NCBI GenBank assembly: GCA_047631555.1
Contig: JBLHZY010000001.1
Location: forward strand, 620,001 to 684,000
From: JBLHZY01 sp047631555
GTDB taxonomy: Bacteria > Pseudomonadota > Alphaproteobacteria > Rhodobacterales > Rhodobacteraceae
Direction of reading: 5' to 3'
DNA: 64,000 nt
Shown here: positions 34,816 through 43,832 of the stretch, one piece after another
Position numbering within the stretch: the stretch's first letter is position 1
How the letters are laid out: every line of letters begins with the position of its first letter
Position numbers and translations under genes: made by a program
The notes under the pieces: generated by a model
What the model was told of the DNA's origin: nothing
Seen by the model: only the letters and a program-made list of their open reading frames with translations
The model's database searches: none

Positions 34816-37137
34816 ATGCTGACCTTTTCGAAGATTTGCGGCCGAAACACAGCAACCGGGCTTGCACGCCTTAGAGGGGCCGTTTTCGTTGGTTTCTTGG
34901 CCTTCGCGCCGGTTCTGATCGCCCCACAAGCCGCTTTTGCACAGAGCTATTCGTTCAATTCTGTTGCGATCGAGGGCAATAACCGCGTCGATCCATCAAC
35001 GATTCTTACCTATGCCAAGATTTCGCGCGGCCAGACCGTTTCGGCGGCTGAGCTGAATGATGCTTATCAGCGTCTGGTGCAATCGAGCCTGTTTGAGACG
35101 GTTGAAATGCTGCCCCAGGGGCGCAAATTGGTGATCAAGGTCACTGAGTTTCCAACGATTGGCCGGATCAGCATCGAGGGCAATCGCCGCATCAAAGATC
35201 CCGTCTTGCAAGAGGTGATCCGCAGCCAAGAGCGCCGCATCTATTCCCCGGCAACCGCCGAGGCCGATGCCGCCGCGATCACCCAGACCTATCAAGAGCG
35301 GGGCCGTTTGGCCGCGACCGTGACCCCAAAGATCATTCGGCGCGATGGCAACCGGGTTGATCTGGTGTTTGAAGTGATTGAAGGCCGGGTTGTTGAGATC
35401 GAGCGCCTCTCCTTTGTTGGCAACCAAGAGTTTTCCGATGCGCGCCTGCGCCGGGTACTTCAGACCAAACAAGCCGGGCTTTTGCGCACTTTGTTGCAAA
35501 GCGATACCTATGCGCCTGATCGGATCAATTTCGACAAACAAGTCCTGACGGATTTCTATCTGTCGCGCGGCTATGTTGATTTTCGCATCCAAGATGTGTC
35601 CTCGGAATTCTCTCGCGAGCGCAACGCCTTTTTCGTGACCTTCAACGTCTCCGAAGGCCAAAGCTATAACATGGGCGAGATGACCGTCATCTCTGAGTTC
35701 CCCAATGTTGAGCCGGATGAATATGAAGCCGTGATGAACATCCGCAAGGGCCAGACCTATTCGCCCTCTGCCGTTGAAAACGTGATCGCCCGCATGGAGC
35801 GGGTCGCAACGAAGAACGGCCTGAATTTCTTGCGTGTTGAGCCACGCATCACCCGCCAAGATCGCAGCCTTGAGCTTGATATCGAGTTTGCGCTGGTGCG
35901 CGGGCCGCGTATCTTTGTTGAGCGCATCGATATTGAGGGCAATGCCACGACCCTTGATCGCGTCGTGCGCCGCCAGTTTAAAACCGTTGAAGGCGATCCG
36001 TTTAACCCGCGCGAAATTCGCGAAGCGGCGGAGCGGGTGCGCGCCCTTGGCTTCTTTGGCGTCGCGGACGTGCAATCCGCCGAAGGCTCAAGCCCGGATC
36101 AGGTTGTTATCGACGTAAACGTTGAAGAAAAGCCGACCGGCGCCTTTACCTTTGGTGCAAGCTACGCCGCAAGCTCGGGCGTTGGCCTTAGCCTCAATAT
36201 CTCTGAGAGCAATTTCCTTGGCCGCGGTCAGCGCCTTGAGTTTGATGCAACCCTCGGAACAGAAGACGCATCGGGCAAGTTTGTCTTCTCAGAACCGGCC
36301 TTCCTTGGCCGCGATTTGACCTTCACCTTTGTTGCGCGCTATGCGGAATCAAAATACTCTTATACCGCCTATCAAACTGAGGCGATTTCGGCCTCTCCCT
36401 CGCTGACCTTTCCGGTTTCTGAAGCGGGCGAGTTGAGCTTGAATTACAAAATTGCCCGCAACAAGATTTTCGATGTCGCCGCGACAAGCTCTGCCATTCT
36501 TCTTGCCGATCAGGCGCGTGGTGCAGAATTTACCTCCTCGCTTGGCTATCAATATACCTTTGACAATCGCCGCACTGGGCTCAATCCAAACGCGGGGATG
36601 AAGCTGCAGTTTGGCCAAGATTTTGCCGGGCTTGGCGGCAGCGTCAAACATATCAAAACAACTGCCCTTGCAAGCGCCGAGACCAAAATCTTGAACGATC
36701 AAGTGACCCTGCGCGCAACCCTTGAGGGCGGTGCAATTCATTCTCTGGGCGGCGACAGCCGGGTTTATGATCGCTTCAATCTTGGCCCTGCACAGCTTCG
36801 CGGCTTTGCCCCCGGCGGCATTGGCCCGCGCGATGGAACCGATGTTTTGGGCGGTAATTTCTATGCGGTTGCCCGCCTTGAGACCGAATTTCCCCTTGGT
36901 CTGCCTGAAGAATACGGCATCAAGGGCGGTCTTTTCTTTGATGCTGGGTCGCTCTGGGGCCTCGATAACAATCTGGGCACGGTTGATGATAGCGCCCATT
37001 TGCGCTCGTCGGTTGGTGTCTCGATCTTCTGGACAACGCCAATTGGCCCGCTGCGGTTTAACTTCTCACGCGCTGTGAAAAAGCAAAGCTATGATAAAGA
37101 GCAGCGCTTTGATGTTTCCATCTCGACGCAATTCTAA
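34816..37137 (+). CDS. bamA: Outer-membrane assembly protein BamA
   Basis: BamA inserts beta-barrel proteins into the outer membrane as the core of the BAM complex. The 773-residue precursor has a signal peptide ending AAFAQ, five POTRA domains (about 40-420; GNNRVDPSTIL, FVGNQEFSDARL and IDIEGNATTLDRVVR mark three of them) and a 16-strand barrel with the lid motif FFDAGSLWG and the terminal aromatic residue F (STQF). The ATG at 34816 was preferred to a GTG at 34792. The stop overlaps the ompH start (TAATG). Confidence 0.95.
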   Translation: MLTFSKICGRNTATGLARLRGAVFVGFLAFAPVLIAPQAAFAQSYSFNSVAIEGNNRVDPSTILTYAKISRGQTVSAAELNDAYQRLVQSSLFETVEMLPQGRKLVIKVTEFPTIGRISIEGNRRIKDPVLQEVIRSQERRIYSPATAEADAAAITQTYQERGRLAATVTPKIIRRDGNRVDLVFEVIEGRVVEIERLSFVGNQEFSDARLRRVLQTKQAGLLRTLLQSDTYAPDRINFDKQVLTDFYLSRGYVDFRIQDVSSEFSRERNAFFVTFNVSEGQSYNMGEMTVISEFPNVEPDEYEAVMNIRKGQTYSPSAVENVIARMERVATKNGLNFLRVEPRITRQDRSLELDIEFALVRGPRIFVERIDIEGNATTLDRVVRRQFKTVEGDPFNPREIREAAERVRALGFFGVADVQSAEGSSPDQVVIDVNVEEKPTGAFTFGASYAASSGVGLSLNISESNFLGRGQRLEFDATLGTEDASGKFVFSEPAFLGRDLTFTFVARYAESKYSYTAYQTEAISASPSLTFPVSEAGELSLNYKIARNKIFDVAATSSAILLADQARGAEFTSSLGYQYTFDNRRTGLNPNAGMKLQFGQDFAGLGGSVKHIKTTALASAETKILNDQVTLRATLEGGAIHSLGGDSRVYDRFNLGPAQLRGFAPGGIGPRDGTDVLGGNFYAVARLETEFPLGLPEEYGIKGGLFFDAGSLWGLDNNLGTVDDSAHLRSSVGVSIFWTTPIGPLRFNFSRAVKKQSYDKEQRFDVSISTQF

Positions 37138-37877
37138 TGCGCGCGCGCTCAGATAGAGCGGGCCGCATTGCCGCGCAAAGCGCGGCTTGGCGCAAAGCGG
37201 CGGGCCGGGTCCTTTGCTTGGTCTTGACGGTTGCATGTGTTGCTTTTGCGGGCCTTGTCTCGCCGCTGCGCGCACAGGACGCGGGCGTGCCACTCGCGCC
37301 GAGCCAATCCAATATCCTAACCGTCGATACAGATTTCATCTTCGCCAATTCGCTTTATGGCGTTCAGATCGAACAGGATTTCAATGCTGCCGCGCAAATC
37401 CTGATCGCTGAAAACGGCGAGATCGAAGCCCGCCTCACCACCCAAGAAAAAGCTCTCACGGACGAGCGCGCAAGCCTTAGCCTTGAAGAATTTCGCACCC
37501 GCGCCCAAGCCTTTGACATCCGCGTTCAAGCCCTTCGCGAGGAGCAGCGCGTTAAGGAAACCGAGGTTCAAGCGATCCGCGCAACTGGGCGCCAAACCTT
37601 CCAAGAGGTTCTCACCCCCGTTCTGACCAAAATCGCGCGCGAACGCGGCGCCAGCGTTATGTTTGAACGCCAGCAGGTGTTCCTCTCAGCAGAAAGCATC
37701 GATGTGACCCTTGAGGCGCTTGAGATGGTCAATGAAGCCTTCAAAGAAACCCAAGCCCAGCAAGATCCCGACGCGCCGCAAGTGACCACGCCTACGCCAG
37801 AAAATGGCGAAAATGATGGGTCCCAAGCGCTGCAATCTCCCGCCGTAGAAGCCCCGGCCTCCGGCACACAAGAGTAA
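37137..37877 (+). CDS. OmpH/Skp-family periplasmic chaperone
   Basis: This 246-residue protein has a signal peptide after an unusually long basic N-terminus (MRARSDRAGRIAAQS...), then a coiled-coil Skp-like domain (about 60-200) with charged heptads and a helix-rich tentacle region. The tail is acidic and low-complexity (Pro, Glu, Gln, Thr). Skp-type chaperones carry unfolded outer-membrane proteins to BamA; the start codon overlaps the bamA stop. In many proteobacteria lpxD follows here, but in this window fabZ comes directly after and lpxD lies 30 kb upstream. Confidence 0.88.
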   Translation: MRARSDRAGRIAAQSAAWRKAAGRVLCLVLTVACVAFAGLVSPLRAQDAGVPLAPSQSNILTVDTDFIFANSLYGVQIEQDFNAAAQILIAENGEIEARLTTQEKALTDERASLSLEEFRTRAQAFDIRVQALREEQRVKETEVQAIRATGRQTFQEVLTPVLTKIARERGASVMFERQQVFLSAESIDVTLEALEMVNEAFKETQAQQDPDAPQVTTPTPENGENDGSQALQSPAVEAPASGTQE

Positions 37878-37945
37878 GCGCGCTTGTCAGCCCGCGCGCG
37901 CCTTGATATCGACAATAAACGATAAGAAGAATGGAAAGGCCAAAG

Positions 37946-38404
37946 ATGAGTGACCAGCCCAAAATCGCCGATATTGATCTGATCCAACGGATTATCCCGC
38001 ATCGCTATCCGTTTTTGTTGATTGATAAAGTCGTCGATATTGTTGGCGCGAAAACCGCCACGGGGATCAAAAACGTCACTTTCAATGAGCCGCATTTTCA
38101 GGGCCATTTTCCCGGCGCGCCGATTATGCCCGGCGTGACCATCATCGAAGCCATGGCCCAAACGGCCGCCGTGATGGTTGGGGTCGATCAGGACTTGGCC
38201 GATAAGGAATTCCTCGTCTATTTCATGGCGATCGACAGCTGCAAGTTCCGGCGCAAAGTCGTTCCCGGCGACGTGCTTAAGCTGCATGTCGAAACCAAGC
38301 GTGGCGGTTCTAAAATCTGGAAATTTACCGGCCGGGCCGAAGTTGATGGCGAATTGGCCGCACAGGCTGAATTCACCGCAATGATGGACATGCCGCAGGA
38401 GTAA
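37946..38404 (+). CDS. fabZ: 3-Hydroxyacyl-ACP dehydratase FabZ
   Basis: FabZ removes water from 3-hydroxyacyl-ACP in fatty acid elongation and thereby competes with LpxA and LpxD for the same donors. The 152-residue hotdog protein has the catalytic histidine in HFQGHFPGAPIMPGV and the glutamate in IEAMAQTAA. The ATG at 37946 has an AAAGG site; an in-frame upstream ATG at 37931 lies 5 codons earlier. The lpxA start follows 4 bases after the stop. Confidence 0.94.
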   Translation: MSDQPKIADIDLIQRIIPHRYPFLLIDKVVDIVGAKTATGIKNVTFNEPHFQGHFPGAPIMPGVTIIEAMAQTAAVMVGVDQDLADKEFLVYFMAIDSCKFRRKVVPGDVLKLHVETKRGGSKIWKFTGRAEVDGELAAQAEFTAMMDMPQE

Positions 38405-38408
38405 GCTC

Positions 38409-39206
38409 ATGGCGATTGCAGCCAGTGCGAAAATACACCCCTCTGCTGTTGTTGAGCCGGGGGCCGAGATCGGCGAGGGCTGTGTTATTGGCGCTTTCGC
38501 TTGCGTGGGCCCACAGGTGCGCCTTGGCCGCGGGGTCGAGCTAAAGAGCCATGCCGTCGTCACCGGCGACACAAGCATCGGCGAAGACAGCGTTATCTTT
38601 TCTTTCGCTTGTGTGGGCGAAATCCCTCAAGACCTGAAATTCGCCGGCGAACACACCAGCCTGATCATCGGCGCGCGCAACCGTATCCGCGAAGGCGCAA
38701 CCCTCAATACCGGAACAGAGGGCGGCGGCGGAGTCACCCGCATTGGCGACGACAATTTGATCATGACCGGCGCGCATGTCGGCCATGATGCCCAGCTTGG
38801 CAACCGGATCGTTATGGCCAATCAGGTCGCGGTCGCCGGCCACTGTATCATCGAGGATGATGTGATTATTGGCGGACTTTCGGGCATCCATCAATTCGTT
38901 CGCCTTGGCCACGGTGCGATTATCGGCGCGGTCACGATGGTGACCAATGATGTGATCCCGCACGGGCTTGTGCAGGGGCCGCGCGGCCAGCTCGACGGGC
39001 TGAATTTGGTCGGGCTGAAGCGGCGCGGCGTTTCTCGCGCCGATATCACAGCGCTTCGGGCCGCCTTTCAGATGCTGGCCCAAGGCGAGGGTTCCTTTCA
39101 GGACCGCGCACGCCGTTTGGGCGAGGAAACCGAAAGCGCCTATGTGCGCGAGATCGTTGATTTTATTCTAGGCGCGAGCGACCGTTCGTTCCTGACGCCA
39201 AAATGA
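38409..39206 (+). CDS. lpxA: UDP-N-acetylglucosamine acyltransferase LpxA
   Basis: LpxA makes the first lipid A step, acylating UDP-GlcNAc at O-3 from hydroxyacyl-ACP. The 265-residue protein is a left-handed beta-helix of hexapeptide repeats with the active-site region MTGAHVGHDAQLG (histidine near 125) and a helical C-terminal third. The 4-base overlap with lpxI (ATGA) implies coupled translation. Confidence 0.95.
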   Translation: MAIAASAKIHPSAVVEPGAEIGEGCVIGAFACVGPQVRLGRGVELKSHAVVTGDTSIGEDSVIFSFACVGEIPQDLKFAGEHTSLIIGARNRIREGATLNTGTEGGGGVTRIGDDNLIMTGAHVGHDAQLGNRIVMANQVAVAGHCIIEDDVIIGGLSGIHQFVRLGHGAIIGAVTMVTNDVIPHGLVQGPRGQLDGLNLVGLKRRGVSRADITALRAAFQMLAQGEGSFQDRARRLGEETESAYVREIVDFILGASDRSFLTPK

Positions 39207-40015
39207 GCCAGATCGCGATCATCGCAGGCACAGGCGCTTTGCCGCATTTGTTGGCCGAGAAAATTGCCGCCAAGGGCACGCCGCCACTCTTTGCCGTTAT
39301 GGCAGGCCAAGAGGTTCCGGTTCCTGACTGTGCGCAAGCGCTGCCCTTTGAGATTGAGCGCATCGGCAGCCTGTTTGCCGCGCTGAAAGAGGCAGATGTG
39401 AGCGAGGTGGTTTTTGCCGGCGGCATTGCGCGCCCATCCCTTGATCCAAGCAAATTTGATCCCACGCTGCTCGCTTTTGCGCCGCGGTTTTTGCCGGCGC
39501 TCTCGGGCGGGGATGATGCATTGCTGCGGGTGATCATCGCGCTGTTTGAAGAGAACGGCCTAAAAGTGCGCGCACCCAATGAAATTGTCCCCACTCTTTG
39601 CCTTGAGCCGGGTGAAGGCGCGGGCCGCGAGATGTCTGAGGCTGAGGCCACGGATGCCGCGCGCGGTCGCGAGATATTGGCCCATCTCTCCGGGCTTGAT
39701 CTGGGGCAGGGCTGCGTTGTGGCCTCTGGCCTGTGTTTGGGGATTGAGACCCTGCAAGGCACGGACGCTTTGTTGCGCTTTGTCGGGGAAACGCCCGCGC
39801 ATCTGCGCCGCGCCCCCGGTGTTTTTGTCAAAGCGCCCAAAGCCGGTCAGGACATGCGCATTGATATGCCGACCATCGGCCCTGAAACAATCAAACGGGT
39901 CGCCGATGCAGGCCTTGCCGGCCTTGTGATCCCAGCGGGCGGTGTGATCGTTTTGGATCGGCGCAAGACCTTCTCTGTGGTTGAGGCCGCAGGGCTTTTC
40001 CTGCGCGCTTTATAG
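39203..40015 (+). CDS. lpxI: UDP-2,3-diacylglucosamine diphosphatase LpxI
   Basis: LpxI hydrolyses UDP-2,3-diacylglucosamine to lipid X in lipid A synthesis, doing the work of LpxH by an unrelated fold. The 270-residue protein belongs to the DUF1009/LpxI family, recognisable by the GTGALPHLLAEKI start, VFAGGIARPSL, ATDAARGREIL and RRAPGVFVKAPKAGQDMRIDMPTIG (as separate short motifs). LpxI replaces LpxH in most alphaproteobacteria. It lies between lpxA and lpxB, which supports the assignment. Confidence 0.93.
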   Translation: MSQIAIIAGTGALPHLLAEKIAAKGTPPLFAVMAGQEVPVPDCAQALPFEIERIGSLFAALKEADVSEVVFAGGIARPSLDPSKFDPTLLAFAPRFLPALSGGDDALLRVIIALFEENGLKVRAPNEIVPTLCLEPGEGAGREMSEAEATDAARGREILAHLSGLDLGQGCVVASGLCLGIETLQGTDALLRFVGETPAHLRRAPGVFVKAPKAGQDMRIDMPTIGPETIKRVADAGLAGLVIPAGGVIVLDRRKTFSVVEAAGLFLRAL

Positions 40016-41194
40016 ATGGGCGCGCGCAAAGCCTTCCTGATTGCCGGCGAGCCTTCGGGCGATCGCCTTGGCGGGGCGTTGATGGCGGGGCTGACTGAGC
40101 TTGCGCCAGGGATAAAGTTTGAAGGCGTCGGCGGCCCGCAAATGGCAAACGCAGGGCTCAAGAGCCTATTCCCGATGGAAGAGCTTTCCGTGATGGGCAT
40201 TGCTGAGGTGCTGCCCAAGTATCGCATGCTCAAGCGGCGCATTCGTCAAACAGCTGAGGCGGCGATTGCCTCTGGCGCGGATGTTTTGATCGGGATCGAT
40301 AGCCCGGATTTCTGCCTGCGGGTGGATCGGATTGTGCGCGCTGCGCGGCCTGATTTGCGCATCGTGCATTATGTCGCGCCTTCGGTCTGGGCATGGCGGC
40401 CCGGGCGGGCGGCGAAAATGGCGCGCCATGTGGATCATGTGCTCGCGCTTTTGCCCTTTGAGCCGCCCTATATGGAAGCGGCCGGGATGCGCTGCGATTT
40501 TGTTGGCCATCCGGTTGTGGCCGAGCCCGTTGCAAGCGGGGCCGAGATTGCCGCCTTTCGCGCCAAGTATAATCTGGGCGAGGCCAAGCTGATCCTCGCG
40601 CTGCCCGGTTCGCGCCGCTCAGAAGTTGGTCGTTTGGCCCCGATCTTTGGCGAGGCTTTGGGGGCCGTCTATGCGCAGCATAAAGAGGCGCGGATCGTTA
40701 TCCCGACCTTGCCGCACCTGCGCGAGACATTGGAGCAAGAAACCAAGGGCTGGAATGGGCCGCGCCCTCTGATCCTTGCGCAAGGCATGGAGAACCTCAC
40801 CAATTTCCAAGCCACCAAACGCGCCGCATTCGGCGCGGCTGATCTCGCTTTGGCCGCCTCTGGCACGGTTTCGCTTGAGCTGGCAGCGGCAAAAACGCCT
40901 ATGGTGATCGCCTATGATATGTCTTGGCTCAGCTGGCAAATCATGAGCCGCATGGCGCGCATTGATACGGTCACTTTGGTGAACCTCATCGTTGGTAACC
41001 ACGCAATCCCCGAGTTCCTTGGGCCAGCTTGCAAACCTACGCCGATTGCCAAAGCACTTGGCGCGCTCATCGACGATAAAGCCGCGATCGCAGCACAGCG
41101 CGCGGCGATGGCGCAAACGATGGAGGCTTTGGGGCAGGGCGCTGAAGCACCGGGCCTACGGGCCGCGCGGGCTGTTTTGGACGGGCTCGCCTGA
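40016..41194 (+). CDS. lpxB: Lipid A disaccharide synthase LpxB
   Basis: LpxB joins lipid X to UDP-2,3-diacylglucosamine to form the lipid A disaccharide at the inner membrane. The 392-residue GT19 glycosyltransferase shows LIAGEPSGDRLGGALMAG at the start, IGIDSPDFCLRV, HYVAPSVWAWRPGRA and LPGSRRSEVGRLAPIF. The ATG directly follows the lpxI stop. It ends the envelope series that began with pyrH; a dispersed repeat motif follows at 41229. Confidence 0.95.
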   Translation: MGARKAFLIAGEPSGDRLGGALMAGLTELAPGIKFEGVGGPQMANAGLKSLFPMEELSVMGIAEVLPKYRMLKRRIRQTAEAAIASGADVLIGIDSPDFCLRVDRIVRAARPDLRIVHYVAPSVWAWRPGRAAKMARHVDHVLALLPFEPPYMEAAGMRCDFVGHPVVAEPVASGAEIAAFRAKYNLGEAKLILALPGSRRSEVGRLAPIFGEALGAVYAQHKEARIVIPTLPHLRETLEQETKGWNGPRPLILAQGMENLTNFQATKRAAFGAADLALAASGTVSLELAAAKTPMVIAYDMSWLSWQIMSRMARIDTVTLVNLIVGNHAIPEFLGPACKPTPIAKALGALIDDKAAIAAQRAAMAQTMEALGQGAEAPGLRAARAVLDGLA

Positions 41195-41228
41195 AGAAGC
41201 GATGCGATCTAATTGGCTGTTGCTCTTT

Positions 41229-41251
41229 GAGTATTTAGGCCAAGAAAAAGC
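41229..41251 (+). repeat. Short dispersed intergenic repeat, copy 1
   Basis: The 23 bases start GAGTATTTAGGCC and end AAGAAAAAGC. They match 56183-56205 at all but one position (A against G after the T-run). Both copies lie just beyond the 3' end of a gene (here lpxB, there dsbB). A looser version (GGATATTTTTCC) lies beside the hairpin at 53172-53192. Confidence 0.7.
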
Positions 41252-41265
41252 TCAGAGCTGTTGCC

Positions 41266-42411
41266 TCAATACCCACGCCAAATCCAGCCGCCGCCAAGGA
41301 TGCGCGGGCTGTCGGGGTCGTAAAAGACGCAAGCTTGCCCCGGCGAGACGCCTTCTTCGGGCGTGATCAGTTCGACCTCGGCCTCAGTATCCGAGATCGG
41401 GCGGATGATCGCTTCGCGCGGCGGGCGGGTCGAGCGCACACGCACCAGAACATGCCATTCTTTTTGGCTGCTAAGCGGGGCATCGCCAAGCCAGTTGATT
41501 TCGCGCACCGGAATTGTCCGCGTCGCGAGCAGCTCTTTGGGCCCGACGATCACTTGGCGTTTGTCCACGTCAAGGCTGGTGACAAACAGCGGCTCTGCGA
41601 GGCCCCCGATGCCAAGGCCGCGCCGCTGCCCGATGGTATAATGGATCACGCCCTCATGCTGGCCAAGGATATTGCCATCGGTATCGACAATATCGCCCGG
41701 CTCGGCCGCACCGGGGCGCAGCTTTTCGATCACGGCGGCGTAATTGCCATTGGGGACAAAGCAAATATCCTGCGAATCAGGTTTGTCAGCGACCGAGAGC
41801 CCGTATTTCGCCGCCAAGGCGCGGGTTTCGGCTTTGGAGGGCAGATGGCCAAGCGGGAAACGCAGGAATTCGAGCTGTTCTTTGGTGGTTGAGAAGAGGA
41901 AATAGCTCTGATCGCGGTTTGCATCCGCCGCCGAGTGCAATTCGGGGCCGTTTACGCCCATTGCGCGCTGAATATAATGGCCCGTCGCCATGCAATCGGC
42001 ATCCAGATCGCGCGCGGTTGCGAGCAGATCCTTGAATTTCACCCGCTCATTGCAGCGAATACAAGGAACCGGCGTTGCCCCCATCAGATAGCTGTCGGCA
42101 AACTCATCAATCACCGCATCTTTAAAAATGTTCTCATAATCTAGGACGTAATGGGGGAATCCCATCTCCTCGGCGACGCGCCGTGCATCATGAATATCAA
42201 GCCCCGCACAGCAGGCGCCCTTTTTCGCGAGCGCCGCCCCGTGATCATAAAGTTGCAGCGTCACCCCGATCACATCATAGCCCTCATCGGCCAATTTTGC
42301 TGCAACTACAGAGCTATCCACCCCACCAGACATCGCCACAACGACGCGCGTCTCAGCGGGCGATTTGGCAAAGCCAAGGGAATTGAGCGGGTGGGCACCA
42401 TCATGAGGCAT
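41266..42411 (-). CDS. mnmA: tRNA 2-thiouridylase MnmA
   Basis: MnmA puts sulfur on U34 of tRNA-Lys, -Glu and -Gln using a persulfide relayed from a cysteine desulfurase. The 381-residue protein has the PP-loop AMSGGVDSSVVAAKL, the catalytic cysteine motif PVPCIRCNERVKF, and SQDICFVPNGNY with the second cysteine. Gene and length are typical. It is divergent from sciP and convergent with lpxB. Confidence 0.95.
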   Translation of the reverse strand: MPHDGAHPLNSLGFAKSPAETRVVVAMSGGVDSSVVAAKLADEGYDVIGVTLQLYDHGAALAKKGACCAGLDIHDARRVAEEMGFPHYVLDYENIFKDAVIDEFADSYLMGATPVPCIRCNERVKFKDLLATARDLDADCMATGHYIQRAMGVNGPELHSAADANRDQSYFLFSTTKEQLEFLRFPLGHLPSKAETRALAAKYGLSVADKPDSQDICFVPNGNYAAVIEKLRPGAAEPGDIVDTDGNILGQHEGVIHYTIGQRRGLGIGGLAEPLFVTSLDVDKRQVIVGPKELLATRTIPVREINWLGDAPLSSQKEWHVLVRVRSTRPPREAIIRPISDTEAEVELITPEEGVSPGQACVFYDPDSPRILGGGWIWRGY

Positions 42412-42534
42412 GAAGCAATCCTTTCAGGAAGTCTGAGGAATATATGAAAATGCTACCTATTCTCAAGGGGCGGTTTCACTCTGTCTTAAGGGTCATCCGT
42501 CACATCTGAAGCGAACTAAACGAGGGTGAGACGT

Positions 42535-42813
42535 ATGTATTTGAAAAAAGTAGATGGCCCAAGGGCTGTAACATTGCCAGATGGCTCCGTGATGACGCGC
42601 GCTGATTTGCCGTCCCCAGAGACGCGGCGCTGGGTGGCGTCACGCAAGGCGGTTCTGGTCAAGGCTGTGGCCTATGGGCTTGTTTCTGAAAGCGAAATTC
42701 TAAAGACCTATGATCTCAGCGAAGAGGAGTTTCGCACCTGGCAAGCGGCGGTGAATCGTCACGGTGAGGTTGCCTTGAAGGCAACTTCTGTACAGAAATA
42801 TAGACAACTCTAG
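42535..42813 (+). CDS. sciP: CtrA inhibitor SciP (DUF1153)
   Basis: SciP is a small helix-turn-helix protein that binds CtrA or its promoters and blocks CtrA-driven transcription in Caulobacter. The 92-residue product has the family features MTRADLPSPETRRWVASRKAVLV near the start (as two adjacent parts) and YDLSEEEFRTWQAAVNRHG in the second half. The ATG at 42535 has GAGGG 8 bases upstream. Being placed 94 bases upstream of ctrA in the same direction is notable, as regulator and inhibitor would share a transcript or promoter region. Confidence 0.93.
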   Translation: MYLKKVDGPRAVTLPDGSVMTRADLPSPETRRWVASRKAVLVKAVAYGLVSESEILKTYDLSEEEFRTWQAAVNRHGEVALKATSVQKYRQL

Positions 42814-42850
42814 GTAGAATGATTATGACTTCAGGTACTGGTAACGTGTA

Positions 42851-42893
42851 GTTAACCATTTTTGATCATGCTGATGGTGGAAGAATGGTTAAC
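42851..42893 (+). promoter_or_regulatory. Inverted repeat in the ctrA promoter region
   Basis: GTTAACCATT (42851-42860) and AATGGTTAAC (42884-42893) are perfect inverted copies 23 bases apart, just before the ctrA ATG at 42908. TTAA-containing arms resemble CtrA half-sites. The strict TTAA-N7-TTAA form is not met; the nearest is TTAA-N7-TGAT at 42852-42866. It may be the site of CtrA autoregulation or of SciP or GcrA action. Confidence 0.55.
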
Positions 42894-42907
42894 AGTGGAG
42901 ACCCATC

Positions 42908-43618
42908 ATGCGAATCTTGTTGGTAGAAGACGATCCAACCACCTCAAAAAGCATCGAGTTGATGCTAACTCACGCGAATCTAAACGTTTATGCGACGGAT
43001 TTGGGTGAAGAAGGTATCGATCTGGCGAAACTTTACGATTACGATTTGATCCTGCTGGATCTGAATCTACCGGATATGAACGGGCATGAAGTGCTTCGAC
43101 AATTGCGCCTCGCGCGGATCGAAACACCGATTCTTATCCTCTCTGGTGCCGATGACACCGAGAATAAAATTAAAGGCTTTGGTTTTGGCGCAGATGATTA
43201 TCTGACAAAACCGTTCCACCGCGAAGAGCTTGTGGCACGCATTCATGCGATTATTCGCCGCTCCAAAGGCCATTCGCAATCGGTGATCCGCACAGGTCAG
43301 GTTGAGGTTAATCTCGATGCCAAAACCGTCGCAGCCAACGGAAAATCCGTGCACCTCACCGGTAAAGAATATCAAATGCTTGAGCTGTTGAGCCTGCGCA
43401 AAGGCACGACGCTGACCAAAGAGATGTTTCTCAATCATCTTTATGGCGGCATGGATGAGCCTGAACTCAAAATTATCGACGTGTTCATCTGTAAGCTGCG
43501 CAAGAAGCTAAGCACCGCCACAGACGGCGAAAACAACATCGAAACGGTTTGGGGCAGGGGCTATGTGCTGCGCGATCCCGAACCTGTTGCCGATCATCAA
43601 ATGGCCATCGGCGCCTGA
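42908..43618 (+). CDS. ctrA: Cell-cycle response regulator CtrA
   Basis: CtrA is the master OmpR-type response regulator of alphaproteobacteria; in Rhodobacterales it controls motility, gene transfer agents and other functions rather than being essential. The 236-residue protein has a receiver domain with phospho-acceptor D51 (LILLDLNLPDMNG), the conserved GFGADDYLTKPFHREELVARI stretch in two parts, and a winged-helix DNA-binding domain (about 125-225) ending WGRGYVLRDP. An inverted TTAA-type repeat lies directly upstream and sciP precedes it. Confidence 0.96.
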   Translation: MRILLVEDDPTTSKSIELMLTHANLNVYATDLGEEGIDLAKLYDYDLILLDLNLPDMNGHEVLRQLRLARIETPILILSGADDTENKIKGFGFGADDYLTKPFHREELVARIHAIIRRSKGHSQSVIRTGQVEVNLDAKTVAANGKSVHLTGKEYQMLELLSLRKGTTLTKEMFLNHLYGGMDEPELKIIDVFICKLRKKLSTATDGENNIETVWGRGYVLRDPEPVADHQMAIGA

Positions 43619-43694
43619 TCCGCATAACCATTCTCATCCTCCTGGGCCCACCGTTTCGGCGGTGCGGCCTCGGATGAATTCCAAAACACACCTC

Positions 43695-43735
43695 TTGGGC
43701 CCAAGGCCCAACTGGAAATTTCCGGCAATTGGGCC
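43695..43735 (+). terminator. Hairpins between ctrA and ligA
   Basis: The 214-base gap holds the palindrome TTGGGCCCAA (43695-43704) followed by GGCCCAA (43705-43711) and TTGGGCC (43729-43735), which pair around GGAAATTTCC, itself a palindrome. The stacked stems suit an RNA structure at the end of the ctrA transcript, but no T-run follows, so rho-independent termination is doubtful. Confidence 0.35.
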
Positions 43736-43832
43736 GGTCTTCACCCGCCAAAATCAATGCCACCACTCATAGATCGCTGGACCTCTTTGGCCTCTCCACT
43801 TAATGATTTGAGAGGATACAAAGAGGTTTTTC

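Noticed and set aside
34996..36075. 359-codon minus-strand ORF
   Set aside because: It lies wholly inside bamA on the other strand; GC-rich codon bias opens antisense frames, and it has no recognisable domain.
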